From Candidatus Anammoxibacter sp. (lineage in GTDB: Bacteria; Planctomycetota; Brocadiia; Brocadiales; Anammoxibacteraceae): a stretch of DNA of 64,000 nucleotides. Shown piece after piece: positions 55,231-63,975 of this stretch (positions are counted from its first letter, which is position 1; each line of letters starts with the position of its first letter). The stretch lies in NCBI GenBank assembly GCA_021777055.1, contig JAIQZO010000039.1:1-64000 (forward strand). The letters are read 5' to 3'. The translations under genes were made by a program, and so were the position numbers. Under the pieces are notes generated by a model. The model was not told where the DNA came from and did not search any database. It saw only the letters and a program-made list of their open reading frames with translations.

Positions 55231-56520
55231 ATGAAAAAGAGAATATGGATATGTGTCTTTTTCTTGAGCTTTGTCATTAGCACCTATGCAACAGGAGCAG
55301 AAGCAAAAAACTATACTATTGTTCTTAAAGCAGGATTTAATGGTGATAGTCAAAAAGAAGTTAAAACCATAGCACTTAGACCGTCGGTAGCGAAACTCAA
55401 AGACTTAATCGATACAGATCCGATTGTACGGATGTATTTCACTCAGATGATCGATCAAGTTCCTTTATATTACCAAACTATCCCTGAACCTTATATCTGT
55501 TTAACAAGTATCAATGAGATGTTGTACTATATCAATGAGGCTTTGAGTAATGCGCCGGAATATAACGATACTCCTCTTGTAGGTTTTCCCATCAACTCCA
55601 TACTCAACTGGACCCAGGGTGTTCCGGCCGGATTTGCAGCTTTTCGTAATGAAAAAGTTAATGAAATTTTCAAAGAGATTTTAGATGATTACGGTGTCTA
55701 TTTGAACACTAAAGATTCACGTGAAGTGTTGAAAAAAGGAGGTAGCTGGCAGAGCAAAAAAGCACTGGAAACATTAGGTATGGAAAAATATATAAAATAT
55801 AATCCAGATGATACTTACATGGGATTTGATTCCTGGAATGATTTTTTTATCAGAAAAATTAAGCCAGAAAAGCGTCCTATTGCTGAACCAGAAAACGATA
55901 ATGTAATAGTTAGTGCCTGCGATTCGGAAGTTTATGATATTCAAAGTCGTGTAAAAAAGAGAGATTGGTTCTGGATAAAATCCCAACCCTACTCTCTTAT
56001 GGATATGCTGGGCAACGACGAAGCTGTAGTAGATCAGTTTGTGGGGGGAGATGTATACCAGGCCTTTCTTTCTGCAATGAAATATCATCGTTGGCATAGC
56101 CCGGTCACAGGCACAATCAAAAAAGCCTATATCAAACAGGGAACCTATTATTCCGGTATAGAGTCCCAGGGTGTTGATCCTGCTAGCCCGGATCAGTCTC
56201 AAGGCTATATAGCCCATGTCGCCACGCGTGCCATTATTTTAATTGAAGCTGACAATCCTAAAATCGGATTAATGGGCGTAATGCCCATTGGCATGGCAGA
56301 GGTATCCTCATGTGTTCTGGATGAAAAAATCAAACCTGGATACAAAATCAAAAAAGGAGAAGAGTTAGGCTATTTTCAGTTTGGAGGATCTACCCATTGT
56401 CTTATTTTTAGACCCGGTGTGATCAACCATGAGAATAGTGAAGATAACAATGATAACGGCTTTTTGGTTAATAAAGGCGATGATATTAAGATGGGGCAAG
56501 CAATAGCTATTATCCAATAA
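55231..56520 (+). CDS. Exported phosphatidylserine-decarboxylase-like protein
   Basis: 429 residues; GGAGGAG precedes the ATG. A clear signal peptide (to about residue 25, TGAEA) suggests export, which is unusual for this family. The C-terminal part carries the decarboxylase hallmarks: YHRWHSPVTG with the family His, and FGGSTHCLIF with the (L)GGST-type Ser at which these proenzymes cleave themselves to make the pyruvoyl cofactor. The N-terminal region (NSILNWTQGVPAGFAAFRN) matches the extended PSD-like proteins that also include amino-acid decarboxylases such as the fungal tryptophan enzyme. The substrate is unknown: phosphatidylserine or a free amino acid. It follows transposase debris and stands alone. 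Confidence 0.85.
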   Translation: MKKRIWICVFFLSFVISTYATGAEAKNYTIVLKAGFNGDSQKEVKTIALRPSVAKLKDLIDTDPIVRMYFTQMIDQVPLYYQTIPEPYICLTSINEMLYYINEALSNAPEYNDTPLVGFPINSILNWTQGVPAGFAAFRNEKVNEIFKEILDDYGVYLNTKDSREVLKKGGSWQSKKALETLGMEKYIKYNPDDTYMGFDSWNDFFIRKIKPEKRPIAEPENDNVIVSACDSEVYDIQSRVKKRDWFWIKSQPYSLMDMLGNDEAVVDQFVGGDVYQAFLSAMKYHRWHSPVTGTIKKAYIKQGTYYSGIESQGVDPASPDQSQGYIAHVATRAIILIEADNPKIGLMGVMPIGMAEVSSCVLDEKIKPGYKIKKGEELGYFQFGGSTHCLIFRPGVINHENSEDNNDNGFLVNKGDDIKMGQAIAIIQ

Positions 56521-56685
56521 AAAAGAGAGTTTATCTAAACTGCAAAGCGCATAATACTGGGGATTTTCCGTCTACCTTAGAATTAAAAGTTGTCTAAAGG
56601 TCAGATGCGATTTCCCCTCTCTTGAGAAATGTCTGTTTAATGATTACTGCATAATTTGATCTTACTATTATTAGAAAGGTTTAAA

Positions 56686-58170
56686 ATGAGTAATAAAAAA
56701 CGGGTTTATCCTGAAAGATTCAAAATAATAAAAAATAATAATGGCGTCCTTGAAGTTGAAATAAAAGATCTAATTAAAGGTGAAGAAGAGTATTATGCGA
56801 AGCAATCTATTAATGGTAAGAAACAAAGAGAAAAAAAGAAATTTACTACTCCGGCTATTATAAATTTTGATGTTTCGCAAGCGGGTAAGCACACTTTTAC
56901 CATATATATAAACAGACCAAATAATAGAAATATAGGTAAATTTAAAGTTCCGGTTTGGGAGCAGGATCTCTTTGTTCCTGAGAAATATATTGCAGGGCTA
57001 AACAAGTCAAAGATTAATAAATTGGCGAAAAAATATGCCCCTTTTGTATTTTTAGATAATGAAGAGAGATACCTACCAACATCGATAGATTATCTTTTAA
57101 ATAGGGATTCTGATACCGGTAATATTATTGATAAAGGTATAAACCTATCCATTAAGTTAGAATTTCCCAAAAAAAGGAGAAGAGATAGGAGTCATCCGAA
57201 CAAACCCCGCCAGTTAATTGGTGCAAAGATAGATGATATTGATGTCCTTTACAATGACTTGGGCCGAGTACTCTCTTCTAATGGTGATAAAGACAGTAAG
57301 TTACATACAATAACAAAGGTATTTGGCAATGGTATAAGGACAAAGCTGGAAAACCGGAAAGGTAGAACAGAACATCTGACTGTATACTATTCAGCTATTC
57401 AAAACGTAAATAAGAATCAGCTAATTGTCAATTATCATTTTCTTTACACCTATGATCCTAAAGGAGAGGATTATGGCGATGGTATGAAGATAGGTTCACA
57501 TGTATTTGATCGTGAAAGCGTAAGTGTGGTATTCGATCTTGGCGCTAACAGGCCAATTAGCATTAATAATATTAAACCAAAATTTATTATTTACGGCGCT
57601 CATTTGGAAAAACAGACAATGGGGCTAATTAAATCCAAATCAGATACAAAAAGTCTTCAAAAATGGAAAAAAGGACGGGTGAAAGTATATTGGGATGATG
57701 CTATAAAGATAAAAAAGAGACCTGTCGTCTTTGCCGCTTTAGGCTCTCATGCCGTATATCCCCATTCCGGATATTATGCTGTCTATTATTTTAAAAAAAT
57801 AAGGGTACTAAAAGAACCCGCAAGGTGTGGTAAAATTTTGATACCAAATATCGCCTCATATGGTAATAATAGTATGATAGAGCTGTTTGGCAATAAAAAT
57901 GAGAATGTCTATTCATACTCATTAAAAGATTTGGAAATTGATAATATTACAAGTAATAGCTGGAATGGTATGCTGGCATTTAGCGGAGGGCTTGTGGATA
58001 TCATTGTAGGGGCAGATGCAAAGTTTCCCCCTTATACAAGTCGTGAATTAGATTATGACAACTGGGTAAATAAGGAGTTTATCAAAATGTGGGACACTGC
58101 AAAAGTAGATAAGAAGTTCAAGGATGATCAAGAGGATTTGATAAAGAAGATAGAAAATCTATTGACTTAA
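56686..58170 (+). CDS. Vps62-like protein
   Basis: The start is placed at ATG 56686 (MSNKKRVYPERFK), with AGAAAGG upstream, rather than the in-frame ATG 30 bases earlier; this gives 494 residues. The region KLAKKYAPFVFLDNEERYLP, followed by PTSIDYLL, and later RPVVFAALGSHAVYPHSG are the motifs of the Vps62/DUF946 family. An N-terminal basic beta-rich part (about 1-100) is not recognised. No signal peptide. Bacterial members have no known function. The gene ends in TAA. Confidence 0.7.
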   Translation: MSNKKRVYPERFKIIKNNNGVLEVEIKDLIKGEEEYYAKQSINGKKQREKKKFTTPAIINFDVSQAGKHTFTIYINRPNNRNIGKFKVPVWEQDLFVPEKYIAGLNKSKINKLAKKYAPFVFLDNEERYLPTSIDYLLNRDSDTGNIIDKGINLSIKLEFPKKRRRDRSHPNKPRQLIGAKIDDIDVLYNDLGRVLSSNGDKDSKLHTITKVFGNGIRTKLENRKGRTEHLTVYYSAIQNVNKNQLIVNYHFLYTYDPKGEDYGDGMKIGSHVFDRESVSVVFDLGANRPISINNIKPKFIIYGAHLEKQTMGLIKSKSDTKSLQKWKKGRVKVYWDDAIKIKKRPVVFAALGSHAVYPHSGYYAVYYFKKIRVLKEPARCGKILIPNIASYGNNSMIELFGNKNENVYSYSLKDLEIDNITSNSWNGMLAFSGGLVDIIVGADAKFPPYTSRELDYDNWVNKEFIKMWDTAKVDKKFKDDQEDLIKKIENLLT

Positions 58171-58443
58171 AAAAATCCAGTTGTTAATCGCAATTTTCCT
58201 AATACGGAACTACTCTTGCAGGAGCAGGTTTGTAACCTGTTTCACATGTTTTTTAATTTGAAAATAGCCATATAATTAAAGAAATATTTACCAAACGGAT
58301 AAATAAAAGGTTCATTTTTAGAAATTAGGTGCCAGGAAATATTTGCTATAAGCATCAAGTGAAGCCATTGAAATCAGTATCTTACATTCTCGTACAACCT
58401 GTCAAGGTATGACACTCGGATTCTTTTGCACGTTTATCCCCAG

Positions 58444-58947
58444 CTATTTATCTCTTTTATTAGTAATTCTATTTACTATTTCATAGCTATTGTTGGTTAC
58501 AATTGTTTTAGCAATTTCTGTATTTAAATATGCAACATTAGGTTGTATTCCTATTCTTCTTAAATCTAATCTATCGGCGTCCCAACAAGTAGCGATTGTT
58601 GGATCTTCATGGATGATAATTTCAGTATGACCTTTACAAGCCAGATAAAGCAGATCAAATAGACGATCATTTAATCCAAAATATTTGTTTCTTAGAAGTT
58701 TTGCGAAATTAGCACCACGAAGGCCATGCTCCATATCTTTTCCATCATTAATTCTTTTACAATCATGGAAGATTGCAAATAAGCAAACAACATTTTGATC
58801 TGCACCAGTCTTTTGTGATAAGTAAAGACCGTATTTTTCAACACTTTTCCAATGAGTTGGCCCATGGATTGAAGAAGGTAAAATTACTAAATTATCAGTA
58901 ACATAATCCCACAATTCGTTATAATTTATGTAATCTTCATTTTTCAT
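58444..58947 (-). CDS. HD-domain hydrolase
   Basis: 167 residues. Metal ligands of the HD superfamily are visible: the first His in IHGPTHW, the HD pair in AIFHDCKR, and the last Asp in CWDADRLDL. Substrates in this superfamily are usually nucleotides or nucleotide second messengers, and this small stand-alone form gives no further clue. Cytoplasmic. The TAG stop is normal and the length is ordinary. Confidence 0.83.
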   Translation of the reverse strand: MKNEDYINYNELWDYVTDNLVILPSSIHGPTHWKSVEKYGLYLSQKTGADQNVVCLFAIFHDCKRINDGKDMEHGLRGANFAKLLRNKYFGLNDRLFDLLYLACKGHTEIIIHEDPTIATCWDADRLDLRRIGIQPNVAYLNTEIAKTIVTNNSYEIVNRITNKRDK

Positions 58948-59121
58948 AGTTTAATAGTGAATAATGCTAAGGATTTTATCCGTAGTTGAGCACAAACAAT
59001 TATCACTACACTATCACAATAAATAATTTCTTAAGGTGAGGTGTCTACTTTTTCTTATACACTCATGTACGGATAAAAATTTTGTTGAACGAAGCCCCTG
59101 TATATATGAGTATTCAATATC

Positions 59122-59268
59122 TTAGCTTCTTTCAATTTTGATAATATTATTGTATTTCTGTTTAATTCTATTTCCGAAATAACTACCCGGCGATAAAAAT
59201 ACAAAAAAAATATAAACTACCAACGACAAAGCTGAAATCCATATGTAGCATTGCCTATTCTTATGCAT
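59122..59268 (-). CDS. Small membrane ORF, 48 residues
   Basis: MHKNRQCYIWISALSLVVYI followed by FFVFLSPGSYFGNRIK: one predicted TM helix and a basic tail. There is no strong Shine-Dalgarno. It sits between the SecD-head-like gene and the HD gene on the same strand, in an otherwise empty 425-base stretch (58948-59372). Confidence 0.3.
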   Translation of the reverse strand: MHKNRQCYIWISALSLVVYIFFVFLSPGSYFGNRIKQKYNNIIKIERS

Positions 59269-59372
59269 TTGCTTTAGACATAACTTTAGAATAGACCGGA
59301 CTTGTGGCGTGTCAACGAGACAAGGTCAGGCGAAATGATTTGTTAGGTTTTGGATTTTGGCAAATAATCATT

Positions 59373-59903
59373 CTATATAGAATACTTTTTTTCTGTAGGT
59401 AAAAATATCTTTTTTAATTTCTTTTCAGAAAACCTACCAGAGATTCTTAAAAGACCATCAGAAATCTTAGCCCTCAATACTGGCATAGAAAAAACCCTGC
59501 CATTCACAACTATAGCAAGGGGTTTTCCTATATTCTTTCCACTATACTCTTTGAAATGATGACTAGCAACATTATCTAAGATTAACGTTATGCTATTGTC
59601 TATTCCCTCTGGGGTCGGCTTCAATTCATCTTTTAATGCTAGCCTTTGATCTTTATTCATTTTCTCTAGCGCTTCCGTAATCATATCCTGCGTGATGGCA
59701 GGTATTACCGTAATTTTGACGTCTGCACGTATTATTTCCTCGGAATTAATAACCGGAATTTTATATAGATTTATTTGTTCTTTATTCGCCCATTTTGGGA
59801 CAGATATCGTCTCCTTTAATGAAGAAACCTCAGCTACTTCGTGGAGACTGATATCCATTGCATAGCAATTGGCAGAAACAAATAAAATCAATAAGTATTT
59901 CAT
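59373..59903 (-). CDS. Exported protein with SecD P1-head-like domain
   Basis: 176 residues with a short signal peptide (MKYLLILFVSANCYA). The C-terminal half, IGKPLAIVVNGRVFSMPVLRAKI followed by ISGRFSEKKLKKIF, matches the conserved head segment of SecD (NIGRPLAIVLDG-V-SAPVI, ISG-F). No SecD transmembrane part is present, so it is a free periplasmic head-like domain rather than a translocase. Role unknown. Confidence 0.7.
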   Translation of the reverse strand: MKYLLILFVSANCYAMDISLHEVAEVSSLKETISVPKWANKEQINLYKIPVINSEEIIRADVKITVIPAITQDMITEALEKMNKDQRLALKDELKPTPEGIDNSITLILDNVASHHFKEYSGKNIGKPLAIVVNGRVFSMPVLRAKISDGLLRISGRFSEKKLKKIFLPTEKKYSI

Positions 59904-59922
59904 AATAGTATCCTAAAAACTA

Positions 59923-60030
59923 ATGTCCGGTTAAGGAGTGAGTCATAAGCGCTTCTGTCTAAACCGATTGTTGGTGGACTTTGCGATCAAAGAGATCTTT
60001 CTTAAAATTACTCGTTCTTCAACCGGACAT
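59923..60030. repeat. Inverted-repeat element flanked by TGTCCGGTT/AACCGGACA
   Basis: Left arm 59923-59943 and right arm 60010-60030 match at 17 of 21 positions as inverted repeats, including a perfect ATGTCCGGTT/AACCGGACAT. The 66-base interior has no frame. It may be a small mobile hairpin or an IS-derived remnant, and lies directly upstream of the SecD-head-like gene. Confidence 0.65.
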
Positions 60031-60150
60031 TGGCTGCCGTGGCGGTTGAGCAGCTAAGTTTGCAGAACAAAAAACATTGGTTTAATCAACAAACTCGGAA
60101 CCGCCCACGAGTTAGCAGTCAGCTCGACCGCGTTGTTATGTTTCTATTTA

Positions 60151-60912
60151 TTATCCGGCCGTAAGCCCACCGTCAACTAGATGCAGGCTCCCGGTAACAA
60201 AACTTGCTGAATCAGAAGCCAGAAAATAGACAATTTCAGCGACTTCTTCTGGTGTGCCCACACGCCCAATGGGGTGAGACTTTGCTTCTATTGTCCATGC
60301 ACGCTCTGTATCTCCACCAAATTCACGATCAGCAAATCGCCGAATAGCCCCTTCTGAGAGCGGTGTTCTAATAGTAGCAGGACAAACTGCGTTGACCCTA
60401 ATCTGATGCTCTGAAAGATCCAATGCTAAACTTTTTGTCATCTGGCCGAGAGCTCCTTTAGTTAAGCCATATGCTAAACTGTTACGCTTACCAATAAATG
60501 ACTGATCCGAGGCCATGATTACGATTGCCCCGCCGCCTGTAGAAATCATATGTGGCACTGCCTCGCGAATTGTGTAAACGACGCCTTTCAAGTTGACATC
60601 AATGATCAAGTCAAGATCTTCGTTAGTAATATTCAGGATTGAATTTGACTGGTGGATTCCAGCATTTGCGAATACAATATCTAAGTTTCCAAACCGATCA
60701 ATTGTATGCTGGATTGCATCAGCTTGATCGGTTGAGTTTCTTACATCGCCTTCTATGAAGAGGACCGAATCGGCTCCGAGTTCATCGTAAAGTACATGGG
60801 CGTGCTGCGAATTCGAATCAAAAAATCCAACCTGAACACCTTCAGCGACAAATTTCTTGACAGTCGCGGCACCGATTCCAGTGGCACCACCAGTGATGAA
60901 TGCAACACTCAT
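60151..60912 (-). CDS. Short-chain dehydrogenase/reductase (SDR), classical type
   Basis: 253 residues, normal for the family. TGGATGIG (residues 8-15) is the NAD(P)-binding loop, NAG (about 84) the next conserved element, and YGLTKGA carries the YxxxK catalytic pair with an upstream Ser (MASDQS). An acidic residue after the second strand (GFFDSN) suggests NAD preference. GGAG lies just before the ATG. The substrate cannot be read from the sequence. It is far from the megasynthase and probably unrelated. Confidence 0.93.
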   Translation of the reverse strand: MSVAFITGGATGIGAATVKKFVAEGVQVGFFDSNSQHAHVLYDELGADSVLFIEGDVRNSTDQADAIQHTIDRFGNLDIVFANAGIHQSNSILNITNEDLDLIIDVNLKGVVYTIREAVPHMISTGGGAIVIMASDQSFIGKRNSLAYGLTKGALGQMTKSLALDLSEHQIRVNAVCPATIRTPLSEGAIRRFADREFGGDTERAWTIEAKSHPIGRVGTPEEVAEIVYFLASDSASFVTGSLHLVDGGLTAG

Positions 60913-60994
60913 AAGCGTCTCCTAAAAGTACTCGGTTGAAGAAACATAATGATGAATTGAGCAGTTTATCTGCTCAAATTATTAGTTGTGGATA

Positions 60995-61432
60995 TTAATC
61001 CACACTTTCGACACTGGACTTGACCTTCGCTAGTACCGGATACCAAAAATACTGTAAATACTTTGAAGCAATTAAACATAACGAACCTACGATAAAAACC
61101 CACGCACGAACCGATGATATAAATGCATTTATTTCGTCAATTGTGGTGATATGTTCTTCGGATAATTCGTTCACGTTGTGTCTATTCGTATTAAAGCCTT
61201 TCCAAATGTGGCCGAGGTTGTATTCTGATTTGATCTCGGGTAACTCTGAATTGTGAATTATTTCGTTTTCTATGAGTTCAAGCTTAAATCGAATATTGTC
61301 ATATCGAGCAATTAATGCATCGCCTTCATAGAAAGATTGATAATAGAACGAGACTAGTATCAAAAACATGCCACAAAGTTCGAGAACGCCGCTCCATAGA
61401 TTTTTTGGCTTATTGGCTGAAGATAGATTCAT
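60995..61432 (-). CDS. Hypothetical membrane protein
   Basis: The start is uncertain: ATG 61432 (MNLSSANKPK) is preferred, but a GTG at 61456 would add eight residues. Two hydrophobic segments (VLELCGMFLILVSFYY and AWVFIVGSLCLIASKYL) flank a charged loop of about 75 residues that would lie on one face of the membrane. No family recognised. It is downstream of, and on the same strand as, the DUF2442/DUF4160 pair. Confidence 0.55.
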   Translation of the reverse strand: MNLSSANKPKNLWSGVLELCGMFLILVSFYYQSFYEGDALIARYDNIRFKLELIENEIIHNSELPEIKSEYNLGHIWKGFNTNRHNVNELSEEHITTIDEINAFISSVRAWVFIVGSLCLIASKYLQYFWYPVLAKVKSSVESVD

Positions 61433-61490
61433 AGTGGAACATAATGTGTGAACCACCAGCTCATTTTTTTACGCCCGGTGAATAAGTTGG

Positions 61491-61757
61491 TTAGATTGTT
61501 TTTTTCAGATACGTCAAATCTTTGTTCCCTAATATCAATCCTGGGACGCTAATATCTTCATCAATTTCTTCCCAATGAATGCCTGTGCCACCACCACTTA
61601 ACTCAAATTTTTCTCTTTGTTCAGAACTAGCATTTAACAAACGAGGAAAATAAGTTAAAGGTACTGATAATTGTCGACCGTCAGATAGAGCTAACCACAT
61701 ATTTTCATCATCAAACCAAATCTTTGTAGCGCTCGCTTCAAATGTTAAAGTGCTCAT
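61491..61757 (-). CDS. DUF2442 protein
   Basis: 88 residues. WLALSDGRQLSVPLTYFPRL and HWEEIDEDISVPGLI are the two signature segments of DUF2442. It overlaps the end of the DUF4160 gene by 20 bases. DUF4160/DUF2442 pairs are common in bacterial accessory regions and are often suspected to be toxin-antitoxin modules, but that role is not established. Confidence 0.88.
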   Translation of the reverse strand: MSTLTFEASATKIWFDDENMWLALSDGRQLSVPLTYFPRLLNASSEQREKFELSGGGTGIHWEEIDEDISVPGLILGNKDLTYLKKTI

Positions 61758-61983
61758 TCCATTTCTCCTTTATTAATGGGGATTTATTTTCTATGACTTT
61801 CCTAAAATCATTCAATTCTTTACTTGAAAAACCATAATTATGCTCAAGGATGACAACTGGTTCTATCCAAAATTTTGCCCTGTTTGCCCCTTTACGAACA
61901 TGAATATGGATTGGTTCCAATGGATATCCCTCATTTGAAAAGAAATGAAAGCGATTTCCTTTCCAACTAAAAACTTTTGGCAT
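61738..61983 (-). CDS. DUF4160 protein
   Basis: 81 residues. FHFFSNEGYPLEPIHIHVRK is the DUF4160 signature (normally FxI-YSND-EPPHIHV), and NEHFNI is a typical end. It is the first gene of the pair with DUF2442 (20-base overlap, likely translational coupling). Immediately upstream is the start of a broken PIN-like gene, which suggests turnover of toxin-type genes at this spot. Confidence 0.87.
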   Translation of the reverse strand: MPKVFSWKGNRFHFFSNEGYPLEPIHIHVRKGANRAKFWIEPVVILEHNYGFSSKELNDFRKVIENKSPLIKEKWNEHFNI

Positions 61984-61989
61984 TTATTA

Positions 61990-62063
61990 ATTATACCATT
62001 AACCTTTCTTTTCAAGAATGATATAGATGTCTCAATATAGACTTTTCTTTTTATATTATTCAT
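61990..62063 (-). pseudogene. PIN-domain toxin N-terminal remnant
   Basis: Reads MNNIKRKVYIETSISFLKRK and then loses similarity. KxVYIETSxxS is the usual start of a type of PIN-domain ribonuclease toxin, with the catalytic Asp replaced by this conserved ET motif. Only about 18 codons are left. The match is short. Confidence 0.4.
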
Positions 62064-62293
62064 TTTTGTAATGCAAGAATAGGCAACCGCGAATTTTACA
62101 AAAAAACCAAGAAGTTCTTCTGTAGTTTTTTTAGCTGGTTAGAATATTATTACTCTTGACTGTTTGACCGTCAACAATAAAACGACATGCATATTCCTTC
62201 TCATGATAATTAGAAAAGGTTTAAATATAAAGCGTTTCCTGTTATCCTTAACAAAGACATGGCACTCTTTCCATGTTTAATTTACTTTATACT

Positions 62294-63219
62294 TTACGTT
62301 TCATTTGACAGACGTTTAAGTGAATAAATACCATCCAGTCCTGATATCTTTTTTGGTTTCTTTTGCTTGCTTGTATTAAAACATCTTTTAAACGTCCCAT
62401 AATAATGTGCTACAAACCCTTTTGTACCAATTATTCCGCTGTCTGTAAAGTACCTTGTTTTGAATCTAAGCCTGTCGATACTTGTCAATTTATAGTCATT
62501 ATACCGTTCATTTTTAATAACAGCCTCATTAATCGATATTCCCTTTACTGTTTCTATTGCACCTTTCTCATAAAGAAACTCTCTATAATCTGTTAACCTT
62601 TCAGTTTCCGACATTTCATCATAAGAACTTAAGCAAAAGTCTGTAGACAAGAACGTATCTTTGTTGCAAGTCTGCAGATGATAGCCCATGGAACTCCATC
62701 TATAATCCTCCGGTATTACAGCCAATCCTGCCCTTATGGGATTCAAATCAATATATGCAAGGCAGTTAATAAGGGTATTACCGTTTTCTACGATTACACT
62801 CTTGAACCTATCTCCCCAGAAATAACCTCTGCGTTCGTGTAATTTATTATAATACCTGGAAAACCGCTGCTTCAGCTCTTTCAAAAATTCAGATAAATTG
62901 GAAAACTTCTCTTTAAAGAATGGTACTTGACCATCAGTAATCACTTCGACTTAACAGTTGCGGAAAAGCGACAACCTTCTTTTTACATCTTCATTACTAT
63001 AGTTTTCTGCTGCTTTCATCTTAACAAGCAGATGAAAATGATTACCCATAATGCAAAAACCAAACACATCTACAAAAAATATACCGCTTAAATTCTTTAT
63101 AAGCTCAACAAATAATCCTTCTCCACATCACCTAAAACATAACCAGGCAATGCGGTACGTGAAATTATATGATATACCGTATCTTCACCTTTTACTAACA
63201 ATCGTGGAATTCTTGCCAT
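62294..63219 (-). pseudogene. RAYT transposase (REP-associated, VYHIISRTAL type), broken
   Basis: Starts MARIPRLLVKGEDTVYHIIS with RTALPGYVLGDVEKDY. It loses frame near 63110, where one T is missing from the expected DYFVELIKN, then resumes with FGFCIMGNHFHLLVKM (HUH motif), hits an in-frame TAA at 62951-62953, and resumes as ITDGQVPFF. The later part contains FSRYYNKLHERRGYFWGDRF with the catalytic-Tyr region and LAYIDLNPIRAGL. The C-terminus ends normally with TGA at 62294. With two lesions it should not be active. A hairpin at 63299-63390 just upstream is the sort of REP structure these enzymes act on. Confidence 0.83.
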
Positions 63220-63298
63220 AATTAAACCCTCCGTTTACCTAACTTATATTAAATTTTCATATTTTTATCTGAAAATTGCTTCGCGGAGAGATTAAGGA

Positions 63299-63390
63299 GG
63301 TACCTATGATAAAAACCCGGACACCGTTGTTGCTCTAGTTTTGCTCTAGTTTTGCTCTTCAACGGTGTCCGGGAATTTATCACAGGTACC
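63299..63390. repeat. Large REP-like palindrome next to the RAYT gene
   Basis: The left arm begins GGTACCTATGATAAAAACCC and ends GGACACCGTTG (63299-63329); it pairs with 63360-63390 with about three mismatches. The loop holds a short tandem repeat (TTGCTCTAGTT twice plus a partial copy). The right arm also supplies the stop codon (63380-63382) of the adjacent IS4-type fragment. Confidence 0.85.
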
Positions 63391-63815
63391 GCTTTAATCG
63401 CTCAGCGAATATAGGTAGAATAAGACACAGAGGCTTTTTCAAGAAAAAATGATTTCTGACAGAGTTAATAAACTGGCACGAAATACGACTGATTCTGCGA
63501 CTTGTATATATGAGCGGATGAATAAACCTGCCTAGTGCAGCGGCTTTCCTCTCTCTTGCTTCCAAGTTTTGTGCATATTTTTTCTCGGCTTTCTCATCTT
63601 CGCAGGATTCAAGCTTTTTCGTTTTCTCAGAAAGAAACTGTATGAAGTTGTAAAACAGACAAATAAAATGTCCCTGTATTTGAGTTGCTTTGTTACCGTT
63701 AGCCCATGCCTTTATTTCCTTAAACGAGTTTTTAAAACAATCGAAAACTTTTTCTATCCTCCATCTGAGGAAATATAACCAGCAGATTACACCAGGTCTA
63801 ACACTTTTATCAAGA
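63380..63815 (-). pseudogene. IS4-type transposase, C-terminal fragment
   Basis: A continuous minus-strand frame reads VRPGVICWLYFLRWRIEKVF, then FKEIKAWANGNKATQIQGHF, and a basic C-terminus ending RLKRYL. RWRIEKVFD..KN with AWA..N..QIQ.HF is the YREK-type C-terminal signature of IS4-like DDE transposases. No start codon and no catalytic N-terminal half are present; the frame runs into the nested repeats at 63818. Confidence 0.68.
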
Positions 63816-63817
63816 GG

Positions 63818-63975
63818 ATATCAAGTCCAGCGTCAGACCTTGAAAACAGAAATATCAAGTCCAGCGTCAGACCTTGAAAACAGAAAAAGGTTATATTAAA
63901 TTCTGTTTTCAAGGTCTGACGCTAGGGAGCCCTGTATTAAATTCTGTTTTCAAGGTCTGACGCTAGGGAGCCCTG
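63818..63975. repeat. Nested direct and inverted repeats
   Basis: The core CAGCGTCAGACCTTGAAAAC, followed by AGAA, occurs twice in direct orientation (units starting 63818 and 63852). It then occurs twice inverted as TTCTGTTTTCAAGGTCTGACGCT (starting 63901 and 63942, period 41). The whole can fold into a very long hairpin. It abuts the truncated IS4-type fragment. Confidence 0.88.

Noticed and set aside
63818..63975. CRISPR array
   Set aside because: Only four copies, half of them inverted, with no regular unique spacers and no cas genes.
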